From positions 1-14,543 of the forward strand of contig JAGBHJ010000300.1 in NCBI GenBank assembly GCA_017935525.1: DNA of 14,543 nt, written 5' to 3'. Under the pieces are notes generated by a model. That model saw only the letters and a list, made by a program, of their open reading frames with translations, was not told where the DNA came from and did no database searches. How positions within the stretch are numbered: the first letter of the stretch is position 1; each line of letters starts with the position of its first letter. Below, in pieces: positions 1 to 5,785 of the stretch. The position numbers and the translations under genes were made by a program. The DNA is from Clostridia bacterium. Lineage in GTDB: Bacteria > Bacillota > Clostridia > HGM11327.

Positions 1-78
1 AGCAAAAACATCACTTATATTCCTTCCGAAAACAAAATATCGTATAACACACTATACCTTGCAAGCAAGATCGTGTGA

Positions 79-107
79 AAAAGGGGCGAGAAAATCTCGT
101 CCCTTTT
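79..107. terminator. Bidirectional intrinsic terminator
   Basis: A 13-bp stem (79-91 with 95-107, one G-T wobble) closes on a 3-base AAA loop. The outer arms are A4G3 and C3T4, so RNA from either strand ends the stem in a U-rich run. On the minus strand the run is CCCCTTTTT, ideal for ending the leftward lipoprotein gene whose stop codon is at 225-227. On the plus strand it is CCCTTTT and could end a gene entering from outside the window. Confidence 0.85.
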
Positions 108-139
108 CTGCTTTGATATAAAACTGCTTTACGGTAGGT

Positions 140-165
140 GCATCCATGGAGCTTTCCGTGGATGC
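140..165. repeat. Inverted repeat in the 3' region of the leftward gene
   Basis: GCATCCA (140-146) pairs with TGGATGC (159-165). The stem continues with a T-G wobble and GGA/TCC, giving about 11 bp around a GCTT loop. No U-run follows on the minus strand, so it is not a terminator for the leftward gene. It lies between that gene's stop codon and the strong terminator at 79-107 and may be a 3'-UTR stabilising hairpin. Nothing else was recognised in 1-224. Confidence 0.5.
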
Positions 166-224
166 TTCTTGCTGTTTTGCCTAATGTGTTACTGATAATG
201 CCTGTGGCGGGCATGGGAACCGTT

Positions 225-3047
225 TTAGTTCCTTACGATATATACCTCGTTGTTAAGGAAGTAGTTTTCCATAGCGGCGCCGTATTCGTAGGGCAGGTGA
301 TCCTGATTGCAGTCACCAACGATGCCGAGGTCATGCTCACCTGCAAGGTTGTTGGGATCTGCGTAGCCCCAGAATGTATCTGTCTGGTTATTGGTGCCTC
401 TTTCGTGCTGAATGAGTATATTGTCCGTGTACGTGGGGCCGTCCTCCATCACGTGGGAGGTGGTCCATACCATGTGGTATACGGAATACTGCATTACGTT
501 GTCGTAAATGTTAAAGAAGCCGTCCTCCGTAAGTATGTTCTGATGATTCCAGCCCTGAATATTTACGGAGAGGTGGTCGGGTCTTTGCATACCCCAGCCG
601 TAGCCTGCGTAACGCATTATATTATTGTATATCTCCATGCTGTGGATGTAATTTTTTTCTCCCGACATAAAGTATTCAATATTATAGGTATTGTACTCCA
701 GCAGGTTGTCGTGGTACTTGACACCCTTCATCACCAATCTGGAGCCCGTGCTGGTCTGGTTGGTGACGCCTGCATCGTAGCACTGGTATATGTAGCAATT
801 CTTGATCTCGTAATTGTCGCATCCGCCGTAGATCTCTACTCCGTTACCGAATCTGACGGGATTGTTGTTACTGTCATAGTTCTGCAGAGAGCCGCCTATC
901 CATGCGATCTCACAATTCTGCACCACAAGATTATTGACGGTGCCTGTTGCGATGCCGTGGCATCCGCCGTACATTATGCACAGATTGTCAAAGGTGTTGT
1001 CGTCAGTTGCGGTGATAATGTGGCCGCTTGAGTTGAACTCGATGCTGTCAAATCTTTCTGCAGGGTTGCCTTCGGTAGAGCAGAGGTAGAGGTAGCCGTA
1101 TTCCTCAAACTGGGTGGAGGTAACAAATCCGCCAAGGTTGTGGAAGAACGTAAGGTCCTCTGACAGATCCTTATATGATGCAAAGGGCTTGCCCGTACCA
1201 TGGTCCTTGTACGCGCCGTTGATGCAAATCTTGTATGCGTGGTACTGTGCGTTGTTCATGGAGATAAGTCCTACGTCCCCTGCAAATCTTTCGCTGTAAC
1301 GGTAAACGTTGGGAACATCCGTCTTCTGCCATGTGCCTGTTACTGCACCGTCAAAGGGTGAGCCGTATATTCTGGGCTTTTGTCCCTCGCCGTATGCGGA
1401 ATATGTAACTCCTTTGCTTGCGGCAAGGTGACCGCGGAAAATGTCGCCGCGGTTAAAGTAGACCACGTCACCGTAAGTAAGCTCTGCGTTGTTTACTCTG
1501 TCGAGAGTAGCCCAGGGTGTCAAGGGAGAAAGACCGTCGTTGTTGTCGTCACCGTCGTTGGAAACGTAGTAAGACGTACCCTCTGCCACGATCTCGGTTT
1601 TTGAGTTGCGGATCTTTTCTCTCAATGAGTTTGCTCTTGTCTCTATATCCTCAAGGAGTTCATCGTTGATCTCCTTCATAAAGAAATCTTCAACCTGCGC
1701 AAGAATGTCGATGTTGTCCTCGATCACAACTGTGGAGGATGCAACCTCCTTTGTTTCGGGAGTAAATCCTACGTAGTCCTTTAAGAATTTGTGGACTGCG
1801 GGGCCCTGCTTGTAGTACGTGTCGGATGAGCCCAGATAGAGCCTTGTGCCCTCGGACTTTACTATGTATTCGTTCCATGCAAGGTCTTCAATAAGCAGGT
1901 TCATTTTTTCGGAGTCAGCACCGGAAAGCACTATCGCCTTCTGGCAGGAATCATCCGTTGTGATGGGCAGGATCCAGCCTGTAAGGTCGCGGATATAGTC
2001 CCTCAAGGATGTGGCGGAGGTGTCTGAGGTGCTCTCTGCCAGTATGGAGTATTCCGCAATGTCGCTACCCAAAAGCGTGAGGCTCATGATCGGGTATTCT
2101 GTATTGCTTACAAGGTCGTTTTGGGAGGTGAATTCCTTCTTTTCCGCTTTTGTATCAAGGAAGTCAGTCTTAAACCTCTCCACAGCGTCAGCCAAAGCCT
2201 CGTCGTTGTGTGCAGTGATGATTATATTGCCGTCAGCAAAGCTGATGGAGTAGTCCAGATATCTGATGCCGCCAAGCACTGCGGAAACCAGGGGTCTGTT
2301 GACCTTGCCGATGATTATCTCGTGGGCTGAGGGAGTGCCTGTGCTGCCCGTTGCCAGCTCGTAGCCGGTGGTATCCAGCAGATGCTTAAGCATTGCGGTG
2401 TTTTCCTTGTCGGAAAGGGTGGAAACCAGCACGAACTCCTCTATGGATACTCCGTCAACAAAGAAGCCTTGAGGGGAGTTGCCGTGGAAGTGCTCCACGT
2501 TTACCTGCTTGATACCGGGGAGAGCGTTTTCTGCGGTAAAGCTATTCTCCTTACATATCTTTGCAAAGTCCTGAATGGCAAGATCGTAGCCCTCGTCTGC
2601 TACGGCGTAAATAACTATTTTTGTGCCGACTGCCTTTATTACGTAGTCGTATTTTCTGAGGTTGCCTGCTTGGGCAATGACGTCGTCGGATTCTTTTCTG
2701 TTTGTGTCACCCAAAAGGATCTCGTACTTGTTCTCAACAAAGCCCTGCGCCTCGTCGATAAGGTCTGTCAAGGGCAGGCACATTGTGGAAACGCTGCCCA
2801 AAAGTGCCATGTTAAGGTCGTCTGCCTTGTACTTTAAGGGGTGAGCCACCAATGTTTCCGACTGGGGGTATATTATCACAAAGTCGGATAATGTGGCTGT
2901 CTCCTGGGGTGTGGGAGTGGGTGCCACGGTGGGAGTGGGCGTAGGCGTTGCCGTCGCTTGGGGTGTTTGTGTCTCGCTTGGCGCACAGGCGGTAAAAAGC
3001 ATTACCGATGCTATGGCTGCCAGAGCGATGGATATAACTTTTTTCAT
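225..3047 (-). CDS. Surface lipoprotein with three N-terminal modules and a right-handed beta-helix domain
   Basis: This 940-residue protein is predicted to be anchored on the outer face of the membrane. It starts with a lysine-initiated signal peptide and lipobox LFTAC (lipidated Cys21), followed by a Pro/Thr-rich spacer (about 27-50). Residues 56-165, 205-297 and 333-427 look like three degenerate copies of one alpha/beta module. Each has a beta-strand start, a middle segment such as EILLGDTNR or EIIIGKVNR, a 'YxI...G..I.I' strand pair and a closing helix. The module resembles the non-catalytic N-terminal domains of some glycosidases (GH67N/GH20b type), by inference only. Residues 492 to about 890 begin with YYVSNDGDDNNDG and are rich in N, G and short strands, typical of a pectate-lyase-like parallel beta-helix. 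I saw no assured catalytic residues. The start is supported by AAAGGAG five bases upstream. A carbohydrate-binding or polysaccharide-cleaving role is likely but unproven. Confidence 0.85.
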   Translation of the reverse strand: MKKVISIALAAIASVMLFTACAPSETQTPQATATPTPTPTVAPTPTPQETATLSDFVIIYPQSETLVAHPLKYKADDLNMALLGSVSTMCLPLTDLIDEAQGFVENKYEILLGDTNRKESDDVIAQAGNLRKYDYVIKAVGTKIVIYAVADEGYDLAIQDFAKICKENSFTAENALPGIKQVNVEHFHGNSPQGFFVDGVSIEEFVLVSTLSDKENTAMLKHLLDTTGYELATGSTGTPSAHEIIIGKVNRPLVSAVLGGIRYLDYSISFADGNIIITAHNDEALADAVERFKTDFLDTKAEKKEFTSQNDLVSNTEYPIMSLTLLGSDIAEYSILAESTSDTSATSLRDYIRDLTGWILPITTDDSCQKAIVLSGADSEKMNLLIEDLAWNEYIVKSEGTRLYLGSSDTYYKQGPAVHKFLKDYVGFTPETKEVASSTVVIEDNIDILAQVEDFFMKEINDELLEDIETRANSLREKIRNSKTEIVAEGTSYYVSNDGDDNNDGLSPLTPWATLDRVNNAELTYGDVVYFNRGDIFRGHLAASKGVTYSAYGEGQKPRIYGSPFDGAVTGTWQKTDVPNVYRYSERFAGDVGLISMNNAQYHAYKICINGAYKDHGTGKPFASYKDLSEDLTFFHNLGGFVTSTQFEEYGYLYLCSTEGNPAERFDSIEFNSSGHIITATDDNTFDNLCIMYGGCHGIATGTVNNLVVQNCEIAWIGGSLQNYDSNNNPVRFGNGVEIYGGCDNYEIKNCYIYQCYDAGVTNQTSTGSRLVMKGVKYHDNLLEYNTYNIEYFMSGEKNYIHSMEIYNNIMRYAGYGWGMQRPDHLSVNIQGWNHQNILTEDGFFNIYDNVMQYSVYHMVWTTSHVMEDGPTYTDNILIQHERGTNNQTDTFWGYADPNNLAGEHDLGIVGDCNQDHLPYEYGAAMENYFLNNEVYIVRN

Positions 3048-3089
3048 AAAAGCTCCTTTCTTGCTTGGTTACAAGCTGTATCTGACTAT

Positions 3090-3118
3090 ATTCTACCATA
3101 TTATAGCGAAAAAAACAA
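3090..3118 (-). promoter_or_regulatory. Probable sigma-A promoter for the beta-helix lipoprotein
   Basis: On the minus strand, TTGTTT (3113-3118) and TAGAAT (3090-3095) are separated by 17 bases. Transcription would start near 3083, leaving a leader of about 35 bases before the ATG at 3047. A second TATAAT-like word lies nearby but has no partner at proper spacing. The match is moderate. Confidence 0.5.
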
Positions 3119-3126
3119 CTTGATAA

Positions 3127-3155
3127 TTGACTTTTGTGAAAAATATTGATATAAT
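3127..3155 (+). promoter_or_regulatory. Sigma-A promoter for the acidic 179-residue protein gene
   Basis: TTGACT (3127-3132), a 17-base spacer and a perfect TATAAT (3150-3155). The expected start is near 3162, about 34 bases before the ATG. It is divergent from, and only about 10 bases away from, the -35 element of the leftward lipoprotein promoter, so both could share regulators. Confidence 0.8.
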
Positions 3156-3195
3156 ATAGAAAAATACTGATATTACGAAAATAACGGAGGACTAT

Positions 3196-3735
3196 ATGGC
3201 AAACGGCAACGGCAAGATAACATTGAGCTTTACCCCTGCCCAGTACAGAAGACTTTTGAACATGGTGTACCTGGGCAACATGGTTATGGGTGCGGCGGAT
3301 AATTATAAAGAGGATGCTTACAACGAGGTTGAAAGCGTGGTATTCTCCAAGGTAAAGGCAATAGGCAGGGAAAAGTATGCAGAGTACATTGAGGAGTACG
3401 GCGGATTTTTGCCCACAAAGGACTTTGAGGACTGCGGCATTCTTAAGGTGCTGGAAAATTATGACGACGAGGCGTTCTGGTCGGAGCTGGTAAGAAGACT
3501 GGCGCTGATAGACGTTTCCAAATTTGCGGACGTTAAAAACCCCGACATTATGTATTCCGCTATAATCCAGCGCACGGAGCAGTATGAGGACTTCTTTGAG
3601 GAGAACGACCTGACAAAGATAAAGGTTGAGGGTATGCCTCCCATGGATGAGAGCATAGAGACCTTCAGATCCATGCTGGTGGGTGAGCTGGAGGCAGATG
3701 ACGACCTTTTTGATGAGGATGACGGGGAAGAATAA
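3196..3735 (+). CDS. Uncharacterised acidic cytoplasmic protein (179 aa)
   Basis: I do not recognise the family. The 179-residue product has no signal peptide or membrane segment. It is mostly helix-forming and strongly acidic, and ends in an Asp/Glu tail (LEADDDLFDEDDGEE). The N-terminal third contains the hydrophobic, helix-like stretch FTPAQYRRLLNMVYLGNMVM, followed by charged amphipathic helices rich in Tyr and Glu. The ATG is preceded by GGAGG (3186-3190) at good spacing, and a strong promoter lies at 3127-3155, so expression is well supported. The codon pattern and base composition match the neighbouring genes. No terminator is evident after it, but the next gene pair has its own promoter within 25 bases of the stop. 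The acidic tail could mediate contact with a basic partner, which is inference. Confidence 0.8.
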   Translation: MANGNGKITLSFTPAQYRRLLNMVYLGNMVMGAADNYKEDAYNEVESVVFSKVKAIGREKYAEYIEEYGGFLPTKDFEDCGILKVLENYDDEAFWSELVRRLALIDVSKFADVKNPDIMYSAIIQRTEQYEDFFEENDLTKIKVEGMPPMDESIETFRSMLVGELEADDDLFDEDDGEE

Positions 3736-3755
3736 ATAAAAGACCAAAAAAGTGC

Positions 3756-3784
3756 TTGACAATATATATATGGTAAAATATAGA
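3756..3784 (+). promoter_or_regulatory. Near-consensus sigma-A promoter of the lipoprotein pair
   Basis: A perfect TTGACA (3756-3761), exactly 17 bases and TATAGA (3779-3784). Transcription would begin near 3791. This leaves a 110-base leader before the first lipoprotein ATG at 3901, long enough to hold the foldable RNA described at 3791-3900. Confidence 0.85.
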
Positions 3785-3790
3785 TGAAAA

Positions 3791-3900
3791 GAGCAGTACC
3801 GCGACCAAAACGGGCTGTAATGTGAGCATGAGGCACACAGAAGTACCCGTTGAGGCGGAGGTCTGTGTGCTTTTTAATTATAAAACAGGAGGAGTTTTTT
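3791..3900 (+). promoter_or_regulatory. Attenuator-like leader RNA with alternative antiterminator and terminator folds
   Basis: Two incompatible folds are visible. The terminator pairs GCACACAGA (3833-3841) with TCTGTGTGC (3862-3870), 9 perfect bp followed by TTTTT. The alternative is one nested hairpin: CCGC (3799-3802) with GCGG (3855-3858), AACGGG (3809-3814) with CCCGTT (3846-3851), and CTGT+GTG (3815-3818, 3822-3824) with CACACAG (3834-3840), about 17 bp in total. It uses up the 5' arm of the terminator. The innermost helix is exclusive with the terminator, while the two outer helices could coexist with it as a pseudoknot. The element sits just after a strong promoter and just before the lipoprotein ribosome binding site. 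I do not recognise a known riboswitch class, so the ligand or trigger is unknown. It could also be a small RNA ending at 3875. Confidence 0.6.
3833..3875 (+). terminator. Conditional intrinsic terminator in the lipoprotein leader
   Basis: A perfect 9-bp stem (3833-3841 with 3862-3870) with a 20-base loop is followed immediately by TTTTTAATT. It ends 25 bases before the lipoprotein start codon and would stop transcription before the gene unless the alternative hairpin forms. Confidence 0.7.
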
Positions 3901-4449
3901 ATGAGAAGAATCACTTTTAGGCTGTTAGCGCTAAGCGCAATGCTACTCACAGTGTTCACCACAGCGTGCAGTGGGGGCGGGCATCCCAAATTTATACAGA
4001 ACATATCCGACGATGTATTTGCTTCGGATGGTGATTATGCGATCTTTACAGACGTTTCGGACGTTGATACGGATACCGTCCAAAATATAAGCGTGCAGGA
4101 TTATTACGCATGGATCGATGAGGGCAAGCTTGAGTTTGAAACGCTGATGTTTGTCAACGAGAATGGGCAAATACTGTATGAAATAATTTGGATAGATAAA
4201 GAGGATGGTATTGAGACATTAAAGGAAATCTGCAGGCAAAAGGGCGGGGTCATAGTTGAGCCCGAGTTCTTGAGGACCAATGAATATACATCCTACGCAT
4301 ATCTTTCCCCTGCATCGGCAAAAGAGCTGGATGCAAGCGACGCATCTGTTAAGCCTCTGTTGGAGTCGCCGAGTTTTCTCTATTCAAAAAAGGATAGAAA
4401 CTGGTATATGTTGGAATACATAGCCGAGATTTACGGCGCTGAAGAATAA
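3901..4449 (+). CDS. Small secreted lipoprotein A (182 aa), unknown function
   Basis: The product has a classic lipoprotein signal: basic MRRITFR, a hydrophobic core and lipobox FTTAC with lipidated Cys23, followed by a short SGGG linker. The mature part (about 160 residues) is acidic, with no recognised domain. It alternates strand-like stretches (ETLMFVNENGQILYEIIWI) with a helix around residues 115-125. The ATG at 3901 is chosen because AGGAGGAG (3888-3895) lies five bases upstream. An in-frame TTG at 3850 would add 17 residues but falls inside the terminator loop and spoils the signal peptide. The gene is first in a two-gene operon, with lipoprotein B starting 15 bases after its stop. The two proteins share spacing of a 'DG/NG' strand turn, a central helix and a closing aromatic motif (NWYMLE versus CWHLE), so they are probably paralogs. 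Control by the leader attenuator is likely. Confidence 0.8.
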   Translation: MRRITFRLLALSAMLLTVFTTACSGGGHPKFIQNISDDVFASDGDYAIFTDVSDVDTDTVQNISVQDYYAWIDEGKLEFETLMFVNENGQILYEIIWIDKEDGIETLKEICRQKGGVIVEPEFLRTNEYTSYAYLSPASAKELDASDASVKPLLESPSFLYSKKDRNWYMLEYIAEIYGAEE

Positions 4450-4464
4450 GACGGGGTCAGATCT

Positions 4465-5025
4465 ATGAAACGAACAATTCTTACACTGGTGCTTGCGGCG
4501 ACGATCATGCTCTCCGCTTGCACACAAGCCACTCCCTCCACAAGCGGCACGGCAGAGGCGACCCCCACTCCGATGCCTACCCCGACTGCGACCCCTGTGC
4601 CGGAGGATAGGCTGTACCTTACCGACGAGGTAATTGACGTTGTGGGTAAGGACGTGTACGCAAGGATACTGGATGAGTCTGTTTTTCTGCAAACGGGGCA
4701 AATCGCGGTAAGAGACGTGCTTGTGTACCGCAAGGATGGCGCAAGGCTCTATTGGCTGAGGCCTTATTCTGCAGATCAGAGAGAGCGCACGCAAGATAGG
4801 ATCGCCTTTCGTAAATGTTGCCAAAGCATGGGGGTAGAGTCATGGGGAACGATTGCAGATGAATACGGCTTGGGTGGAGCTATGTTTGCATTTCTTACCG
4901 AGACACAGCTGAAACTGGTAGAGGGTGAGGTTGACAATTGCCTGCTGACGACGTTTATAAGCAATTTTTGGTATGATTCTCATAATGATTGCTGGCATTT
5001 AGAAAGTGAGTTAACGTTTGGTTGA
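4465..5025 (+). CDS. Small secreted lipoprotein B (186 aa), unknown function
   Basis: It begins with a signal peptide ending in lipobox LSAC (Cys19), then a low-complexity Ser/Thr/Pro spacer ending in PTPTATPVPE (to about residue 48). This is the same kind of wall-spanning spacer as in the 940-residue lipoprotein. The mature domain is about 138 residues and unrecognised. It has two adjacent cysteines (RKCCQS) and two later ones (DNC, NDC), so disulphides are possible. Its order of elements parallels lipoprotein A: a 'YRKDGARLYWL' strand pair, a basic helix, an 'AFLTETQLKL' segment and a final NDCWHLESE. The ribosome binding site is weak (GGGG about 9 bases upstream), suggesting translation coupled to lipoprotein A, whose stop is 15 bases upstream. 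A terminator follows at 5042-5071. Confidence 0.8.
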   Translation: MKRTILTLVLAATIMLSACTQATPSTSGTAEATPTPMPTPTATPVPEDRLYLTDEVIDVVGKDVYARILDESVFLQTGQIAVRDVLVYRKDGARLYWLRPYSADQRERTQDRIAFRKCCQSMGVESWGTIADEYGLGGAMFAFLTETQLKLVEGEVDNCLLTTFISNFWYDSHNDCWHLESELTFG

Positions 5026-5041
5026 AGATAAAACAGTCACA

Positions 5042-5071
5042 AAGCCTTCCTTTACCCAAGGAGGGCTTTTT
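5042..5071 (+). terminator. Intrinsic terminator of the lipoprotein pair
   Basis: A 10-bp stem (5042-5051 with 5059-5068, one G-T wobble) with a 7-base loop is followed by TTTTT (5067-5071). It begins 16 bases after the stop codon of lipoprotein B. Confidence 0.88.
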
Positions 5072-5113
5072 GTTACCGCTGGCGCCAAATATCCAAGGGC
5101 GGGGCAAAGGTGC

Positions 5114-5138
5114 ATATTTCAAAAATTTTTTGAAATAT
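5114..5138. repeat. Perfect 25-base AT-rich palindrome upstream of rpsO
   Basis: ATATTTCAAAAA (5114-5125) and its exact reverse complement (5127-5138) surround a single T. It is flanked by GGCGG on the left (5098-5102) and CCGCC on the right (5139-5143), which could extend pairing around it. It ends 23 bases before the rpsO -35 box. This is a possible operator or a DNA cruciform/repeat remnant. It lacks the GC stem of a terminator. Confidence 0.55.
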
Positions 5139-5161
5139 CCGCCAAAATCCAAAAAAGTATC

Positions 5162-5190
5162 TTTACAAATATTTGCATTTATGATATAAT
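5162..5190 (+). promoter_or_regulatory. Sigma-A promoter of rpsO
   Basis: TTTACA (5162-5167), 17 bases and a perfect TATAAT (5185-5190). The expected start is near 5197, giving a leader of about 85 bases before the rpsO ATG. Confidence 0.85.
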
Positions 5191-5196
5191 ATTGGC

Positions 5197-5281
5197 GTTG
5201 CCCACGACTCGGTCGTTAGAGAACTCCGTCGGCGGCTGTGTGGTGAGGCGTATTATTATTTTTTTATGGAGGTATCCGACA
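5197..5281 (+). promoter_or_regulatory. Structured rpsO leader, candidate S15 autoregulatory site
   Basis: The leader contains a compact hairpin ACGAC-TCG-GTCGT (5204-5216) and CCG/CGG pairing (5226-5235). In addition, GTCGG (5228-5232) is complementary to CCGAC (5276-5280), which lies between the Shine-Dalgarno GGAGG and the start codon. Ribosomal protein S15 is known to repress its own mRNA through different leader structures in different bacteria. The pairing over the start region is what such a site would need, but S15 binding here is inferred. Confidence 0.4.
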
Positions 5282-5545
5282 ATGGATAAGGCAAGAAAGA
5301 CAGAGATCATCGAACAGTTTAAGACACATGAGGGCGACACAGGTTCTCCCGAGGTACAGATCGCTATTCTCACAGAGAGAATCAATCACCTCAACGAGCA
5401 CTTGAAGGTCAACAAGCAGGATAAGCACTCAAGACGCGGTCTGCTCATGATGGTTGGTAAGAGAAAGGGCTTGCTCAGCTACCTTGAGTCCAAGGACATC
5501 AACCGTTACCGTGCTATCGTTGCAAAGTGCGGTCTCAGAAAGTAA
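5282..5545 (+). CDS. rpsO: 30S ribosomal protein S15
   Basis: This 87-residue protein is the normal S15 length. S15 is an early 16S rRNA-binding protein that organises the central domain of the 30S subunit and contributes to a bridge with the 50S subunit. The characteristic segments are present: THEGDTGSPEVQIAILTERI, NHLNEHLKVNKQDKHSRRGL with the rRNA-contacting 'DKHSRRGLL' loop, and YLESKDINRYRAIVAKCGLRK. The ATG at 5282 is preceded by GGAGG at suitable spacing. An in-frame upstream start at 5018 is incompatible with the family and would read through the terminator and promoter. The next gene is pnp, as in Bacillus, E. coli and many other bacteria. Codons are the preferred, highly expressed type (cgt, aga, atc). 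Confidence 0.98.
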   Translation: MDKARKTEIIEQFKTHEGDTGSPEVQIAILTERINHLNEHLKVNKQDKHSRRGLLMMVGKRKGLLSYLESKDINRYRAIVAKCGLRK

Positions 5546-5559
5546 TTTCTCGGCTGTTC

Positions 5560-5588
5560 GGGCGGGCGCTCCGTTGGGGTGTCTGCCC
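5560..5588 (+). terminator. rpsO-pnp intergenic hairpin, weak or partial terminator
   Basis: GGGCGGGCGCTCC (5560-5572) pairs with GGGGTGTCTGCCC (5576-5588), 13 bp with several G-T wobbles and a 3-base loop. Only TTAT follows, so the U-run is poor. It may let part of the transcripts continue into pnp, or serve as an RNA stability or processing stem like the hairpins between rpsO and pnp in other bacteria. Confidence 0.55.
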
Positions 5589-5697
5589 TTATCTGCACAA
5601 AATCAAGGTTTAATGCTTTTCAAAGGGTAATGTATAAAATATTGCTTTTTGGAAAACAGTAAACTGGCAAAAATAAAATAAGATAGATTTATTGATT

Positions 5698-5785
5698 CTC
5701 GTCGGAGTCGGGCTGGGACCGGTGGTACTGATTTGCGAGTGCGGTGCAGTCGACGGCGTTGATGACGAACGAAAGGAGAAAACGT
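5698..5785 (+). promoter_or_regulatory. GC-rich foldable leader of pnp
   Basis: An AT-rich stretch (5589-5697) with no clear promoter changes abruptly to a GC-rich segment before pnp. TCGTC (5698-5702) can pair with GACGA (5764-5768), or CGTCG (5700-5704) with CGACG (5751-5755), closing a multi-branched fold that includes ACTG/CAGT (5727-5730, 5747-5750). The ribosome binding site AAAGGAG (5772-5778) lies just outside. PNPase is autoregulated through its leader in E. coli, but a comparable mechanism here is inference. Confidence 0.35.

Noticed and set aside
138..1031. A 297-codon open frame on the plus strand.
   Set aside because: It lies antisense to the beta-helix domain, which has a clear signal peptide, ribosome binding site and domain logic. 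The antisense product is an unusual Val/Ile/His/Cys-rich sequence with no ribosome binding site.
2812..3762. A 316-codon open frame on the minus strand across the divergent promoters.
   Set aside because: It overlaps two well-supported genes and the promoter region, and its product has no recognisable domain.
3791..3875. A T-box riboswitch, because the leader contains the T-box-like word TACCGCG.
   Set aside because: Only half of the T-box word matches, there is no room after the promoter for a specifier stem I, and the terminator pairing does not involve that word.
3828..3920. A 30-codon leader peptide (ATG at 3828) overlapping the lipoprotein start.
   Set aside because: It has no ribosome binding site, no run of regulatory codons, and most of it is explained by the terminator stem and the Shine-Dalgarno sequence of the gene.
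5018..5281. A possible 88-residue N-terminal extension of S15.
   Set aside because: It would be translated through the terminator at 5042-5071 and the rpsO promoter. S15 is normally about 88 residues and has its own ribosome binding site.
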